This document shows positions 9,390-23,861 of a stretch of DNA of 64,000 bases, piece by piece. This DNA is from Petrolisthes cinctipes (taxonomy: Eukaryota; Arthropoda; Malacostraca; Decapoda; Porcellanidae): contig JAWQEG010001395.1 in assembly GCA_033782935.1 (NCBI GenBank), forward strand, positions 838,501-902,500, given 5' to 3'. The notes below the pieces were generated by a model. It was given only the letters and a program-made list of their open reading frames with translations, ran no database searches and was not told the origin of the DNA. Made by a program: the position numbers and the translations under genes. Position 1 is the first letter of the stretch; each line of letters opens with the position of its first letter.

Positions 9390-12300
9390 AGTAGGCATGT
9401 ACAGATTGCTTCTGGGACCCCAAAATATTGAATTTTCGGGTGTTTTGAGCCTGAATTTGAGATATAAACGGGTACAGAAGATACATGCACATATTGACTT
9501 TGGGCACCAAAAATATCGATTTTCAGCATGTTTTGGGCCTGAATTTTGAAAATACTTTAACACGGAGTAGGCATGTACAGATCGCTTCTGGGACCCCAAA
9601 ATATCGAATATTCGGGTGTTTAGGGCCAGAATTTGAGATATAAACGGGTACAGAAGATGCATGCACATTTCGACTTTTGGGCATCTAAAATATCGATTTT
9701 CAGCATGTTTTGGGCCTGTATTTTGAAAATACTCTAACACGGAGTAGGCATATACAGATACCTTCTGGGACCACTAAATATCGAATTTTCGGGTGTTTTG
9801 GGACTGAATTTGTGATATCGACTTTTTGGCACCTAAAATGTCGATTTTTAGCATGTTTTTAGCCTATATTTTGAAAATATTCTAGCACTGTGTAGGCATG
9901 TACAGATTGCTTCTGGGACCCCAAAATATTGAATTTTCGGATGTTTTGAGCCTGAATTTGAGATATAAACGGGTACAGAAGATACATGCACATATTGACT
10001 TTGGGCATCTAAAATATCGATTTTCAGCATGTTTTGGGCCTGTATTTTGAAAATACTCTAACACTGAGTAGGCATGTACAGATCGCTTCTGGGACCCCCA
10101 AATATCGAATTTTCGGGTGTTTAGGGCCAGAATTTGAGATATAAACGGGTACAGAAGATGCATGCACATATCGGCTTTTGGGCACCTAAAAGATCGATTT
10201 TCAGTATGTTTTTGGCCTGTATTTTGAAAATACTCTAACACGGAGTAGGCATGTACAGATACCTTCTGGGACCTCTAAATATCGAATTTTCGGGTGTTTT
10301 GGGACTGAATTTGATATATCGATTTATTGGCACCTAAAATGTCGATTTTTAGCATGTTTTTCGCTTATATTTTGAAAATATTCTAGCACTGTGTAGGCAT
10401 GTACAGATTGCTTCTGGGACCCCAAAATATTGAATTTTCGGGTGTTTTGAGCCTGAATTTGAGATATAAACGGGTACAGAAGATACATGCACATATTGAC
10501 TTTGGGCACCAAAAATATCGATTTTCTGCATGTTTTGGGCCTGAATTTTGAAAATACTCTAACACGGAGTAGGCATGTACAGATCGCTTCTGGGACTCCT
10601 AAATATCGAATTTTCGGGTGTTTTGGGACTGAATTTGAGATATCAATTTTTTGGCACCTAAAATGTCGATTTTTAGCATGTTTTTAGCCTATATTTTGAA
10701 AATATTCTAGCACTGTGTAGGCATGTACAGATTGCTTCTGGGACCCCAAAATATTGAATTTTCGGGTGTTTTGAGCCTGAATTTGAGATATAAACGGGTA
10801 CAGAAGATACATGCACATATTGACTTTGGGCATCTAAAATATCGATTTTCAGCATGTTTTGGGCCTGTATTTTGAAAATACTCTAACACTGAGTAGGCAT
10901 GTACAGATTGCTTCTGGGACCCCAAAATATTGAATTTTCGGGTGTTTTGAGCCTGAATTTGAGATATAAACGGGTACTGAAGATGCATGCACATATCGAC
11001 TTTTGTGCACCTAAAAGATCGATTTTCAGTATGTTTTGAGCATGTATTTTGAAAATACTCTAACACGGAGTAGGCATGTACAGATCGCTTATGGGACCCC
11101 TAAATATCGAATTTTCGGGTGTTTTGGGACTGAATTTGAGATATCGACTTTTTGGCACCTAAAAGATCGATTTTTAGCATGTTTTTAGCCTATATTTTGA
11201 AAATATTCTAGCACTGAGTAGGCATGTACAGATTGCTTCTGGGACCCCAAAATATTGAATTTTCGGGTGTTTTGAGCCTGAATTTGAGATATAAACGGGT
11301 ACAGAAGATACATGCACATATTGACTTTGGTCACCAGAAATATCGATTTTCAGCATGTTTTGGGCCTGAATTTTGAAAATACTCTAACACGGAGTAGGCA
11401 TGTACAGATCGCTTCTGGGACCCCAAAATATCGAATTTTCGTGTGTTTAGGGCCAGAATTTGAGATATAAACGGGTACAGAAGATGCATGCACATATCGA
11501 CTTTTGGGCACCTAAAAGATCGATTTTCAGTATGTTTTTGGCCTGTATTTTGAAAATACTCTAACACGGAGTAGGCATGTACAGATACCTTCTGGGACCT
11601 CTAAATATCGAATTTTCGGTTGTTTTGGGACTGAATTTGAGATATCGATTTTTTGGCACCTAAAATGTCGATTTTTAGCATGTTTTTTTCCTATATTTTG
11701 AAAATATTCTAGCACTGTGTAGGCATGTACAGATTGCTTCTAGGACCCCAAAATATTGAATTTTCGGGTGTTTTGAGCATGAATTTGAGATATAAACGGG
11801 TACAGAAGATACATGCACATATTGACTTTGGGCATCTAAAATATCGATTTTCAGCATGTTTTGGGCCTGTATTTTGAAAATACTCTAACACGGAGTAGGC
11901 ATGTACAGATCGCTTCTGGGACCCCAAAATATCGAATTTTCGGGTGTTTAGGGCCAGAATTTGAGATATAAACGGGTACAGAAGATGCATGCACATATCG
12001 ACTTTTGGGCACCTAAATGATCGATTTTCAGTATGTTTTTGACCTGTATTTTGAAAATACTCTAACACGGAGTAGGCATGTACAGATACCTTCTGGGACC
12101 TCTAAATATCGAATTTCCGGGTGTTTTGGGACTGAATTTGAGATATCGATTTTTTGGCACCTAAAATGTCGATTTTTAGCATGTTTTTAGCCTATATTTT
12201 GAAAATATTCTAGCACTGTGTAGGCATGTACAGATTGCTTCTGGGACCCCAAAATATTGAATTTTTGGGTGTTTTGAGCCTGAATTTGAGATATAAACGG

Positions 12301-13721
12301 GTACAGAAGATACATGCAGATATTGACTTTGGGCATCTAAAATATCGATTTTCAGCATGTTTTGGGCCTGTAGTTTGAAAATACTCTAACACTGAGTAGG
12401 CATGTACAGATTGCTTTTGGGACCCCAAAATATTGAATTTTCGGGTGTTTTGAGCCTGAATTTGAGATATAAACGGGTACAGAAGATACATGCACATATT
12501 GACTTTGGGCACCAAAAATATCGATTTTCAGCATGTTTTAGGCCTGAATTTTGAAAATACTCTAACACGGAGTAGGCATGTTCAGATCGCTTCTGGGACC
12601 CCAAAATATCAAATTTTCGGGTGTTTAAGGCCAGAATTTGAGATATAAACGCGTACAGAAGATGCATGCACATATCGACTTTTGGGCACCTAAATGATCG
12701 ATTTTCAGTATGTTTTTGGCCTGTATTTTGAAAATACCTTAACACGGAGTAGGCATGTACAGATACCTTTTGGGACCTCTAAATATCGATTTTTCGTGTG
12801 TTATGGGACTGAATTTGAGATATCGATTTTTTGGCACCTATAATATCGATTTTTAGCATGTTTTTAGCCTATGTTTTGAAAATATTATAGCACTGTGTAG
12901 GCATGTACAGATTGCTTCTGGGACCCCAAAATATTGAATTTTCGGGTGTTTTGAGCCTGAATTTGAGATATAAACGGGTACTGAAGATGCATGCACATAT
13001 CGACTTTTGTGCACCTAAAAGATCGATTTTCAGTATGTTTTGAGCATGTCTTTTGAAAATACTCTAACACGGAGTAGGCATGTACAGATCGCGTCTGGGA
13101 CCCCTAAATATCGAATTTTCGGGTGTTTTGGGACTGAATTTGAGATATCGACTTTTTGGCACCTAAAAGATCGATTTTTAGCATGTTTTTAGCCTATATT
13201 TTGAAAATATTCTAGTACTGAGTAGGCATGTACAGATTGCTTCTGGGACCCCAAAATATTGAATTTTCGGGTGTTTTGAGCCTGAATTTGAGATATAAAC
13301 GGGTACAGAAGATACATGCACATATTGACTTTGGGCACCAAAAATATCGATTTTCAGCATGTTTTGGGCCTGTATTTTGAAAATACTCTAACACGGAGTA
13401 GGCATGTACAGATCGCTTCTGGGACCCCAAAATATCGAATTTTCGGGTGTTTAGGGCCAGAATTTGAGATATAAACGGGTACAGAAGATGCATGCACATA
13501 TCGACTTTTGGGCACCTAAAAGATCGATTTTCAGTATGTTTTTGGCCTGTATTTTGAAAATACTCTATCACGGAGTAGGCATGTACAGATACCTTCTGGG
13601 ACCTCTAAATATCGAATTTTCGGGTGTTTTGGGACTGAATTTGAGATATCGATTTTTTGGCACCTAAAATGTCGATTTTTAGCATGTTTTTAGCCTATAT
13701 TTTGAAAATATTCTAGCACTG
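9390..13721 (+). repeat. Super-repeat copy S1, 4,332 bp
   Basis: This is the first of three copies of a roughly 4-kb super-repeat. Marks in order are CATATACAGATACC near 9,750, TATTGGCACC with TTTTTCGCTTATATTTTG near 10,325-10,370, TGGGACTCCTAAATATCG near 10,591, GACTTTGGTCACCAG near 11,323, CATGTTTTTTTCC near 11,680, GAATTTCCGGG near 12,112, GCCTGTAGTTTG near 12,367, AAACGCGTACAG at about 12,647, and TTATGGGACTG near 12,801. The second copy starts 4,332 bp downstream. The two differ by removal of one 176-bp monomer near 9,891-10,392 and of another near 11,217-11,570. Confidence 0.82.
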
Positions 13722-16700
13722 AGTAGGCATGTACAGATTGCTTCTGGGACCCCAAAATATTGAATTTTCGGGTGTTTTGAGACTGAATTTGAGATATAAA
13801 CGGGTACAGAAGATACATGCACATATTGACTTTGGGCACCAAAAATATCGATTTTCAGCATGTTTTGGGCCTGAATTTTGAAAATACTCTAACACGGAGT
13901 AGGCATGTACAGATCGCTTCTGGGACCCCAAAATATCGAATATTCGGGTGTTTAGGGCCAGAATTTGAGATATAAACGGGTACAGGAGATGCATGCACAT
14001 TTTGACTTTTGGGCATCTAAAATATCGATTTTCAGCATGTTTTGGGCCTTTATTTTGAAAATACTCTAACACGGAGTAGGCATATACAGATACCTTCTGG
14101 GATCACTAAATATCGAATTTTCGGGTGTTTTGGGACTGAATTTGTGATATCGACTTTTTGGCACCTAAAATGTCGATTTTTAGCATGTTTTTAGCCTATA
14201 TTTTGAAAATATTCTAGCACTGTGTAGGCATGTACAGATCGCTTCTGGGACCCCAAAATATCGAATTTTCGGGTGTTTAGGGCCAGAATTTGAGATATAA
14301 ACGGGTACAGAAGATGCATGCACATATCGACTTTTGGGCACCTAAGAGATCGATTTTCAGTATGTTTTTGGCCTGTATTTTGAAAATACTCTAACACGGA
14401 GTAGGCATGTACAGATACCTTCTGGGACCTCTAAATATCGAATTTTCGGGTGTTTTGGGACTGAATTTGATATATCGATTTATTGGCACCTAAAATGTCG
14501 ATTTTTAGCATGTTTTTCGCTTATATTTTGAAAATATTCTAGCACTGTTTAGGCATGTACAGATTGCTTCTGGGACCCCAAAATATTGAATTTTCGGGTG
14601 TTTTGAGCCTGAATTTGAGATATAAACGGGTACAGAAGATACATGCACATATTGACTTTGGGCACCAAAAATATCGATTTTCTGCATGTTTTGGGCCTGA
14701 ATTCTGAAAATACTCTAACACGGAGTAGGCATGTACAGATCGCTTCTGGGACTCCTAAATATCGAATTTTCGGGTGTTTTGGGACTGAATTTGAGATATC
14801 AATTTTTTGGCACCTAAAATGTCGATTTTTAGCATGTTTTTAGCCTATATTTTGAAAATATTCTAGCACTGTGTAGGCATGTACAGATTGCTTCTGGGAC
14901 CCCAAAATATTGAATTTTCGGGTGTTTTGAGCCTGAATTTGAGATATAAACGGGTACAGAAGATACATGCACATATTGACTTTGGGCATCTAAAATATCG
15001 ATTTTCAGCATGTTTTGGGCCTGTATTTTGAAAATACTCTAACACTGAGTAGGCATGTACAGATTGCTTCTGGGACCCCAAAATATTGAATTTTCGGGTG
15101 TTTTGAGCCTGAATTTGAGATATAAACGGGTACTGAAGATGCATGCACATATCGACTTTTGTGCACCTAAAAGATCGATTTTCAGTATGTTTTGAGCATG
15201 TATTTTGAAAATACTCTAACACGGAGTAGGCATGTACAGATCGCTTATGGGACCCCTAAATATCGAATTTTCGGGTGTTTTGGGACTGAATTTGAGATAT
15301 CGACTTTTTGGCACCTAAAAGATCGATTTTTAGCATGTTTTTAGCCTATATTTTGAAAATATTCTAGCACTGAGTAGGCATGTACAGATCGCTTCTGGGA
15401 CCCCAAAATATCGAATTTTCGGGTGTTTAGGGCCAGAATTTGAGATATAAACCGGTACTGAAGATGCATGCACATATCGACTTTTGGTCACCTAAAAGAT
15501 CGATTTTCAGTATGTTTTTGGCCTGTATTTTGAAAATACTCTAACACGGAGTAGGCATGTACAGATACCTTCTGGGACCTCTAAATATCGAATTTTCGGT
15601 TGTTTTGGGACTGAATTTGAGATATCGATTTTTTGGCACCTAAAATGTCGATTTTTAGCATGTTTTTTTCCTATATTTTGAAAATATTCTAGCACTGTGT
15701 AGGCATGTACAGATTGCTTCTAGGACCCCAAAATATTGAATTTTCGGGTGTTTTGAGCATGAATTTGAGATATAAACGGGTACAGAAGATACATGCACAT
15801 ATTGACTTTGGGCATCTAAAATATCGATTTTCAGCATGTTTTGGGCCTGTATTTTGAAAATACTCTAACACGGAGTAGGCATGTACAGATCGCTTCTGGG
15901 ACCCCAAAATATCGAATTTTCGGGTGTTTAGGGCCAGAATTTGAGATATAAACGGGTACAGAAGATGCATGCACATATCGACTTTTGGGCACCTAAATGA
16001 TCGATTTTCAGTATGTTTTTGACCTGTATTTTGAAAATACTCTAACACGGAGTAGGCATGTACAGATACCTTCTGGGACCTCTAAATATCGAATTTCCGG
16101 GTGTTTTGGGACTGAATTTGAGATATCGATTTTTTGGCACCTAAAATGTCGATTTTTAGCATGTTTTTAGCCTATATTTTGAAAATATTCTAGCACTGTG
16201 TAGGCATGTACAGATTGCTTCTGGGACCCCAAAATATTGAATTTTTGGGTGTTTTGAGCCTGAATTTGAGATATAAACGGGTACAGAAGATACATGAAGA
16301 TATTGACTTTGGGCATCTAAAATATCGATTTTCAGCATGTTTTGGGCCTGTAGTTTGAAAATACTCTAACACTGAGTAGGCATGTACAGATTGCTTTTGG
16401 GACCCCAAAATATTGAATTTTCGGGTGTTTTGAGCCTGAATTTGAGATATAAACGGGTACAGAAGATACATGCACATATTGACTTTGGGCACCAAAAATA
16501 TCGATTTTCAGCATGTTTTAGGCCTGAATTTTGAAAATACTCTAACACGGAGTAGGCATGTTCAGATCGCTTCTGGGACCCCAAAATATCAAATTTTCGG
16601 GTGTTTAAGGCCAGAATTTGAGATATAAACGCGTACAGAAGATGCATGCACATATCGACTTTTGGGCACCTAAATGATCGATTTTCAGTATGTTTTTGGC

Positions 16701-17701
16701 CTGTATTTTGAAAATACTCTAACACGGAGTAGGCATGTACAGATACCTTTTGGGACCTCTAAATATCGAATTTTCGGGTGTTATGGGACTGAATTTGAGA
16801 TATCGATTTTTTGGCACCTATAATATCGATTTTTAGCATGTTTTTAGCCTATGTTTTGAAAATATTATAGCACTGTGTAGGCATGTACAGATTGCTTCTG
16901 GGACCCCAAAATATTGAATTTTCGGGTGTTTTGAGCCTGAATTTGAGATATAAACGGGTACTGAAGATGCATGCACATATCGACTTTTGTGCACCTAAAA
17001 GATCGATTTTCAGTATGTTTTGAGCATGTATTTTGAAAATACTCTAACACGGAGTAGGCATGTACAGATCGCGTCTGGGACCCCTAAATATCGAATTTTC
17101 GGGTGTTTTGGGACTGAATTTGAGATATCGACTTTTTGGCACCTAAAAGATCAATTTTTAGCATGTTTTTAGCCTATATTTTGAAAATATTCTAGCACTG
17201 AGTAGGCATGTACAGATTGCTTCTGGGACCCCAAAATATTGAATTTTCGGGTGTTTTGAGCCTGAATTTGAGATATAAACGGGTACAGAAGATACATGCA
17301 CATATTGACTTTGGGCACCAAAAATATCGATTTTCAGCATGTTTTGGGCCTGTATTTTGAAAATACTCTAACACGGAGTAGGCATGTACAGATCGCTTCT
17401 GGGACCCCAAAATATCGAATTTTCGGGTGTTTAGGGCCAGAATTTGAGATATAAACGGGTACAGAAGATGCATGCACATATCGACTTTTGTGCACCTAAA
17501 AGATCGATTTTCAGTATGTTTTTGGCCTGTATTTTGAAAATACTCTATCACGGAGTAGGCATGTACAGATACCTTCTGGGACCTCTAAATATCGAATTTT
17601 CGGGTGTTTTGGGACTGAATTTGAGATATCGATTTTTTGGCACCTAAAATGTCGATTTTTAGCATGTTTTTAGCCTATATTTTGAAAATATTCTAGCACT
17701 G
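13722..17701 (+). repeat. Super-repeat copy S2, 3,980 bp
   Basis: This copy carries the same ordered marks as S1: the TTTTTCGCTTATATTTTG monomer at 14,513, the CATGTTTTTTTCC monomer near 15,660, GCCTGTAGTTTG near 16,347, and ACGCGT at 16,629. Offsets to S1 are 4,332 at the start, 4,156 from about 14,505, and 3,980 from about 15,507. The differences of 176 bp are exactly one monomer, so length changes occur in whole-repeat steps. Confidence 0.82.
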
Positions 17702-20700
17702 AGTAGGCATGTACAGATTGCTTCTGGGACCCCAAAATATTAAATTTTCGGGTGTTTTGAGCCTGAATTTGAGATATAAACGGGTACAGAAGATACATGC
17801 ACATATTGACTTTGGGCACCAAAAATATCGATTTTCAGCATGTTTTGGGCCTGAATTTTGAAAATACTCTAACACGGAGTAGGCATGTACAGATCGCTTC
17901 TGGGACCCCAAAATATCGAATTTTCGGGTGTTTAGGGCCAGAATTTGAGATATAAACGGGTACAGAAGATGCATGCACATATCGACTTTTGGGCACCTAA
18001 GAGATCGATTTTCAGTATGTTTTTGGCCTGTATTTTGAAAATACTCTAACACGGAGTAGGCATGTACAGATACCTTCTGGGACCTCTAAATATCGAATTT
18101 TCGGGTGTTTTGGGACTGAATTTGATATATCGATTTATTGGCACCTAAAATGTCGATTTTTAGCATGTTTTTCGCTTATATTTTGAAAATATTCTAGCAC
18201 TGTTTAGGCATGTACAGATTGCTTCTGGGACCCCAAAATATTGAATTTTCGGGTGTTTTGAGCCTGAATTTGAGATATAAACGGGTACAGAAGATACATG
18301 CACATATTGACTTTGGGCACCAAAAATATCGATTTTCTGCATGTTATGGGCCTGAATTTTGAAAATACTCTAACACGGAGTAGGCATGTACAGATCGCTT
18401 CTGGGACTCCTAAATATCGAATTTTCGGGTGTTTTGGGACTGAATTTGAGATATCAATTTTTTGGCACCTAAAATGTCGATTTTTAGCATGTTTTTAGCC
18501 TATATTTTGAAAAAATTCTAGCACTGTGTAGGCATGTACAGATTGCTTCTGGGACCCCAAAATATTGAATTTTCGGGTGTTTTGAGCCTGAATTTGAGAT
18601 ATAAACGGGTACAGAAGATACATGCACATATTGACTTTGGGCATCTAAAATATCGATTTTCAGCATGTTTTGGGCCTGTATTTTGAAAATACTCTAACAC
18701 TGAGTAGGCATGTACAGATTGCTTCTGGGACCCCAAAATATTGAATTTTCGGGTGTTTTGATCCTGAATTTGAGATATAAACGGGTACTGAAGATGCATG
18801 CACATATCGACTTTTGTGCACCTAAAAGATCGATTTTCAGTATGTTTTGAGCATGTATTTTGAAAATACTCTAACACGGAGTAGGCATGTACAGATCGCT
18901 TCTGGGACCCCTAAATATCGAATTTTCGGGTGTTTTGGGACTGAATTTGAGATATCGACTTTTTGGCACCTAAAAGATCGATTTTTAGCATGTTTTTAGC
19001 CTATATTTTGAAAATATTCTAGCACTGAGTAGGCATGTACAGATCGCTTCTGGGACCCCAAAATATCGAATTTTCGGGTGTTTAGGGCCAGAATTTGAGA
19101 TATAAACGGGTACTGAAGATGCATGCACATATCGACTTTTGGGCACCTAAAAGATCGATTTTCAGTATGTTTTTGGCCTGTATTTTGAAAATACTCTAAC
19201 ACAGAGTATGCATGTACAGATACCTTCTGGGACCTCTAAATATCGAATTTTCGGGTGTTTTGGGACTGAATTTGAGATATCAATTTTTTGGCACCTAAAA
19301 GATCGATTTTTAGCATGTTTTTAGCCTATATTTTGAAAATATTCTAGCACTGAGTAGGCATGTACAGATTGCTTCTGGGACCCCAAAATATTGAATTTTC
19401 GGGTGTTTTGAGCCTGAATTTGAGATATAAACGGGTACAGAAGATACATGCACATATTGACTTTGGTCACCAGAAATATCGATTTTCAGCATGTTTTGGG
19501 CCTGAATTTTGAAAATACTCTAACACGGAGTAGGCATGTACAGATCGCTTCTGGGACCCCAAAATATCGAATTTTCGTGTGTTTAGGGCCAGAATTTGAG
19601 ATATAAACGGGTACAGAAGATGCATGCACATATCGACTTTTGGGCACCTAAAAGATCGATTTTCAGTATGTTTTTGGCCTGTATTTTGAAAATACTCTAA
19701 CACGGAGTAGGCATGTACAGATACCTTCTGGGACCTCTAAATATCGAATTTTCGGGTGTTTTGGGACTGAATTTGAGATATCGATTTTTTGGCACCTAAA
19801 ATGTCGATTTTTAGCATGTTTTTTTCCTATATTTTGAAAATATTCTAGCACTGTGTAGGCATGTACAGATTGCTTCTAGGACCCCAAAATATTGAATTTT
19901 CGGGTGTTTTGAGGATGAATTTGAGATATAAACGGGTACAGAAGATACATGCACATATTGACTTTGGGCATCTAAAATATCGATTTTCAGCATGTTTTGG
20001 GCCTGTATTTTGAAAATACTCTAACACGGAGTAGGCATGTACAGATTGCTTCTGGGACCCCAAAATATTGAATTTTCGGGTGTTTAGGGCCAGAATTTGA
20101 GATATAAACGGGTACAGAAGATGCATGCACATATCGACTTTTGGGCACCTAAATGATCGATTTTCAGTATGTTTTTGACCTGTATTTTGAAAATACTCTA
20201 ACACGGAGTAGGCATGTACAGATACCTTTTGGGACCTCTAAATATCGAATTTTCGGGTGTTTTGGGACTGAATTTGAGATATCGATTTTTTGGCACCTAA
20301 AATTTCGATTTTTAGCATGTTTTTAGCCTATATTTTGAAAATATTCTAGCTCTGTGTAGGCATGTACAGATTGCTTCTGGGACCCCAAAATATTGAATTT
20401 TTGGGTGTTTTGAGCCTGAATTTGAGATATAAACGGGTACAGAAGATACATGCAGATATTGACTTTGGGCATCTAAAATATCGATTTTCAGCATGTTTTG
20501 GGCCTGTAGTTTGAAAATACTCTAACACTGAGTAGGCATGTACAGATTGCTTTTGGGATCCCAAAATATTGAATTTTCGGGTGTTTTGAGCCTGAATTTG
20601 AGATATAAACGGGTACAGAAGATACATGCACATATTGACTTTGGGCACCAAAAATATCGATTTTCAGCATGTTTTAGGCCTGAATTTTGAAAATACTCTA

Positions 20701-22858
20701 ACACGGAGTAGGCATGTACAGATCGCTTCTGGGACCCCAAAATATCAAATTTTCGGGTGTTTAAGGCCAGAATTTGAGATATAAACGCGTACAGAAGATG
20801 CATGCACATATCGACTTTTGGGCACCTAAATGATCGATTTTCAGTATGTTTTTTGCCTGTATTTTGAAAATACTCTAACACGGAGTAGGCATGTACAGAT
20901 ACCTTTTGGGACCTCTAAATATCGAATTTTCGGGTGTTATGGGACTGAATTTGAGATATCGATTTTTTGGCACCTATAATATCGATTTTTAGAATGTTTT
21001 TAGCCTATGTTTTGAAAATATTATAGCACTGTGTAGGCATGTACAGATTGCTTCTGGGACCCCAAAATATTGAATTTTCGGGTGTTTTGAGCCTGAATTT
21101 GAGATATAAACGGGTACAGAAGATACATGCACATATTGACTTTGGGCATCTAAAATATCGATTTTAAGCATGTTTTGGGCCTGTATTTTGAAAATACTCT
21201 AACACAGAGTATGCATGTACAGATACCTTCTGGGACCTCTAAATATCGAATTTTCGGGTGTTTTGGGACTGAATTTGAGATATCAATTTTTTGGCACCTA
21301 AAAGATCGATTTTTAGCATGTTTTTAGCCTATATTTTGAAAATATTCTAGCACTGAGTAGGCATGTACAGATTGCTTCTGGGACCCCAAAATATTGAATT
21401 TTTGGGTGTTTTGAGCCTGAATTTGAGATATAAACGGGTACAGAAGATACATGCACATATTGACTTTGGGCACCAAAAATATCGATTTTCAGCATGTTTT
21501 GGGCCTGTAGTTTGAAAATACTCTAACACGGAGTAGGCATGTACAGATCGCTTCTGGGACCCCAAAATATCAAATTTTCGGGTGTTTAAGGCCAGAATTT
21601 GAGATATAAACGCGTACAGAAGATGCATGCACATATCGACTTTTGGGCACCTAAATGATCGATTTTCAGTATGTTTTTGGCCTGTATTTTGAAAATACTC
21701 TAACACGGAGTAGGCATGTACAGATACCTTTTGGGACCTCTAAATATCGAATTTTCGGGTGTTATGGGACTGAATTTGAGATATCGATTTTTTGGCACCT
21801 ATAATATCGATTTTTAGCATGTTTTTAGCCTATGTTTTGAAAATATTATAGCACTGTGTAGGCATGTACAGATTGCTTCTGGGACCCCAAAATATTGAAT
21901 TTTCGGGTGTTTTGAGCCTGAATTTGAGATATAAACGGGTACAGAAGATACATGCACATATTGACTTTGGGCATCTAAAATATCGATTTTCAGCATGTTT
22001 TGGGCCTGTATTTTGAAAATACTCTAACACTGAGTAGGCATGTACAGATTGCTTCTGGGACCCCAAAATATTGAATTTTCGGGTGTTTTGAGCCTGAATT
22101 TGAGATATAAACGGGTACTGAAGATGCATGCACATATCGACTTTTGTGCACCTAAAAGATCGATTTTCAGTATGTTTTGAGCATGTATTTTGAAAATACT
22201 CTAACACGGAGTAGGCATGTACAGATCGCGTCTGGAAACCCTAAATATCGAATTTTCGGGTGTTTTGGGACTGAATTTGAGATATCGACTTTTTGGCACC
22301 TAAAAGATCGATTTTTAGCATGTTTTTAGCCTATATTTTGAAAATATTCTAGCACTGAGTAGGCATGTACAGATTGCTTCTGGGACCCCAAAATATTGAA
22401 TTTTCGGGTGTTTTGAGCCTGAATTTGAGATATAAACGGGTACAGAAGATACATGCACATATTGACTTTGGGCACCAAAAATATCGATTTTCAGCATGTT
22501 TTGGGCCTGTATTTTGAAAATACTCTAACACGGAGTAGGCATGTACAGATCGCTTCTGGGACCCCAAAATATCGAATTTTCGGGTGTTTAGGGCCAGAAT
22601 TTGAGATATAAACGGGTACAGAAGATGCATGCACATATCGACTTTTGGGCACCTAAAAGATCGATTTTCAGTATGTTTTTGGCCTGTATTTTGAAAATAC
22701 TCTATCATGGAGTAGGCATGTACAGATACCTTCTGGGACCTCTAAATATCGAATTTTCGGGTGTTTTGGGACTGAATTTGAGATATCGATTTTTTGGCAC
22801 CTAAAATGTCGATTTTTAGCATGTTTTTAGCCCATATTTTGAAAATATTCTAGCACTG
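17702..22858 (+). repeat. Super-repeat copy S3, 5,157 bp, internally expanded
   Basis: This third copy has the TTTTTCGCTTATATTTTG monomer at 18,168 (3,655 bp after S2, a loss of 325 bp). It also has GACTTTGGTCACCAG near 19,460, the CATGTTTTTTTCC monomer near 19,815, and ACGCGT at 20,785. It is longer than S1 and S2 because the marked trimer at about 20,531 is followed by a second version at about 21,356 (ACGCGT at 21,610). A fragment with CACAGAGTATGCATG, unique to 19,199, reappears near 21,202, showing local copying of about one monomer or more. Confidence 0.78.
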
Positions 22859-23861
22859 AGTAGGCATGTACAGATTGCTTCTGGGACCCCAAAATATTGA
22901 ATTTTCGGGTGTTTTGAGCCTGAATTTGAGATATAAACGGGTACAGAAGATACATGCACATATTGACTTTGGGCATCTAAAATATCGGTTTTTTAGCATG
23001 TTTTGATCCTGTATTTTGAAAATACTCTAACACTGAGTAGGCATGTACAGATCGCTTCTGGGACCCCAAAATATCGAATTTTCGGGTGTTTAAGGCCAGA
23101 ATTTGAGATATAAACGCGTACAGAAGATGCATGCACATATCGACTTTTGGGCACCTAAATGATCGATTTTCAGTATGTTTTTGGCCTGTATTTTGAAAAT
23201 ACTCTAACACGGAGTAGGCATGTACAGATACCTTTTGGGACCTCTAAATATCGAATTTTCGGGTGTTATGGGACTGAATTTGAGATATCGATTTTTTGGC
23301 ACCTATAATATCGATTTTTAGCATGTTTTTAGCCTATGTTTTGAAAATATTATAGCACTGTGTAGGCATGTACAGATTGCTTCTGGGACCCCAAAATATT
23401 GAATTTTCGGGTGTTTTGAGAATGAATTTGAGATATAAACGGGTACAGAAGATACATGCACATATTGACTTTGGGCATCTAAAATATCGATTTTCAGCAT
23501 GTTTTGGGCCTGTATTTTGAAAATACTCTAACACTGAGTAGGCATGTACAGATTGCTTCTGGGACCCCAAAATATTGAATTTTCGGGTGTTTTGAGCCTG
23601 AATTTGAGATATAAACGGGTACTGAAGATGCATGCACATATCGACTCTTGTGCACCTAAAAGATCGATTTTCAGTATGTTTTGAGCATGTATTTTGAAAA
23701 TACTCTAACACGGAGTAGGCATGTACAGATCGCTTCTGGGACCCCTAAATATCGAATTTTCGGGTGTTTTGGGACTGAATTTGAGATATCGACTTTTTGG
23801 CACCTAAAAGATCGATTTTTAGCATGTTTTTAGCCTATATTTTGAAAATATTCTAGCACTG
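22859..23861 (+). repeat. Transition block after the super-repeats
   Basis: This holds two trimers that resemble the start of a fourth super-repeat but soon diverge. An M1 with TATCGGTTTTTTAGC and TTTTGATCCTG near 22,985 leads into the marked M2 with ACGCGT at 23,114 and the TTATGGGACTG M3 near 23,267. A beta trimer with GTGTTTTGAGAATG near 23,410 follows. The ACGCGT mark here is the fifth and last occurrence I found in the window. Confidence 0.7.
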
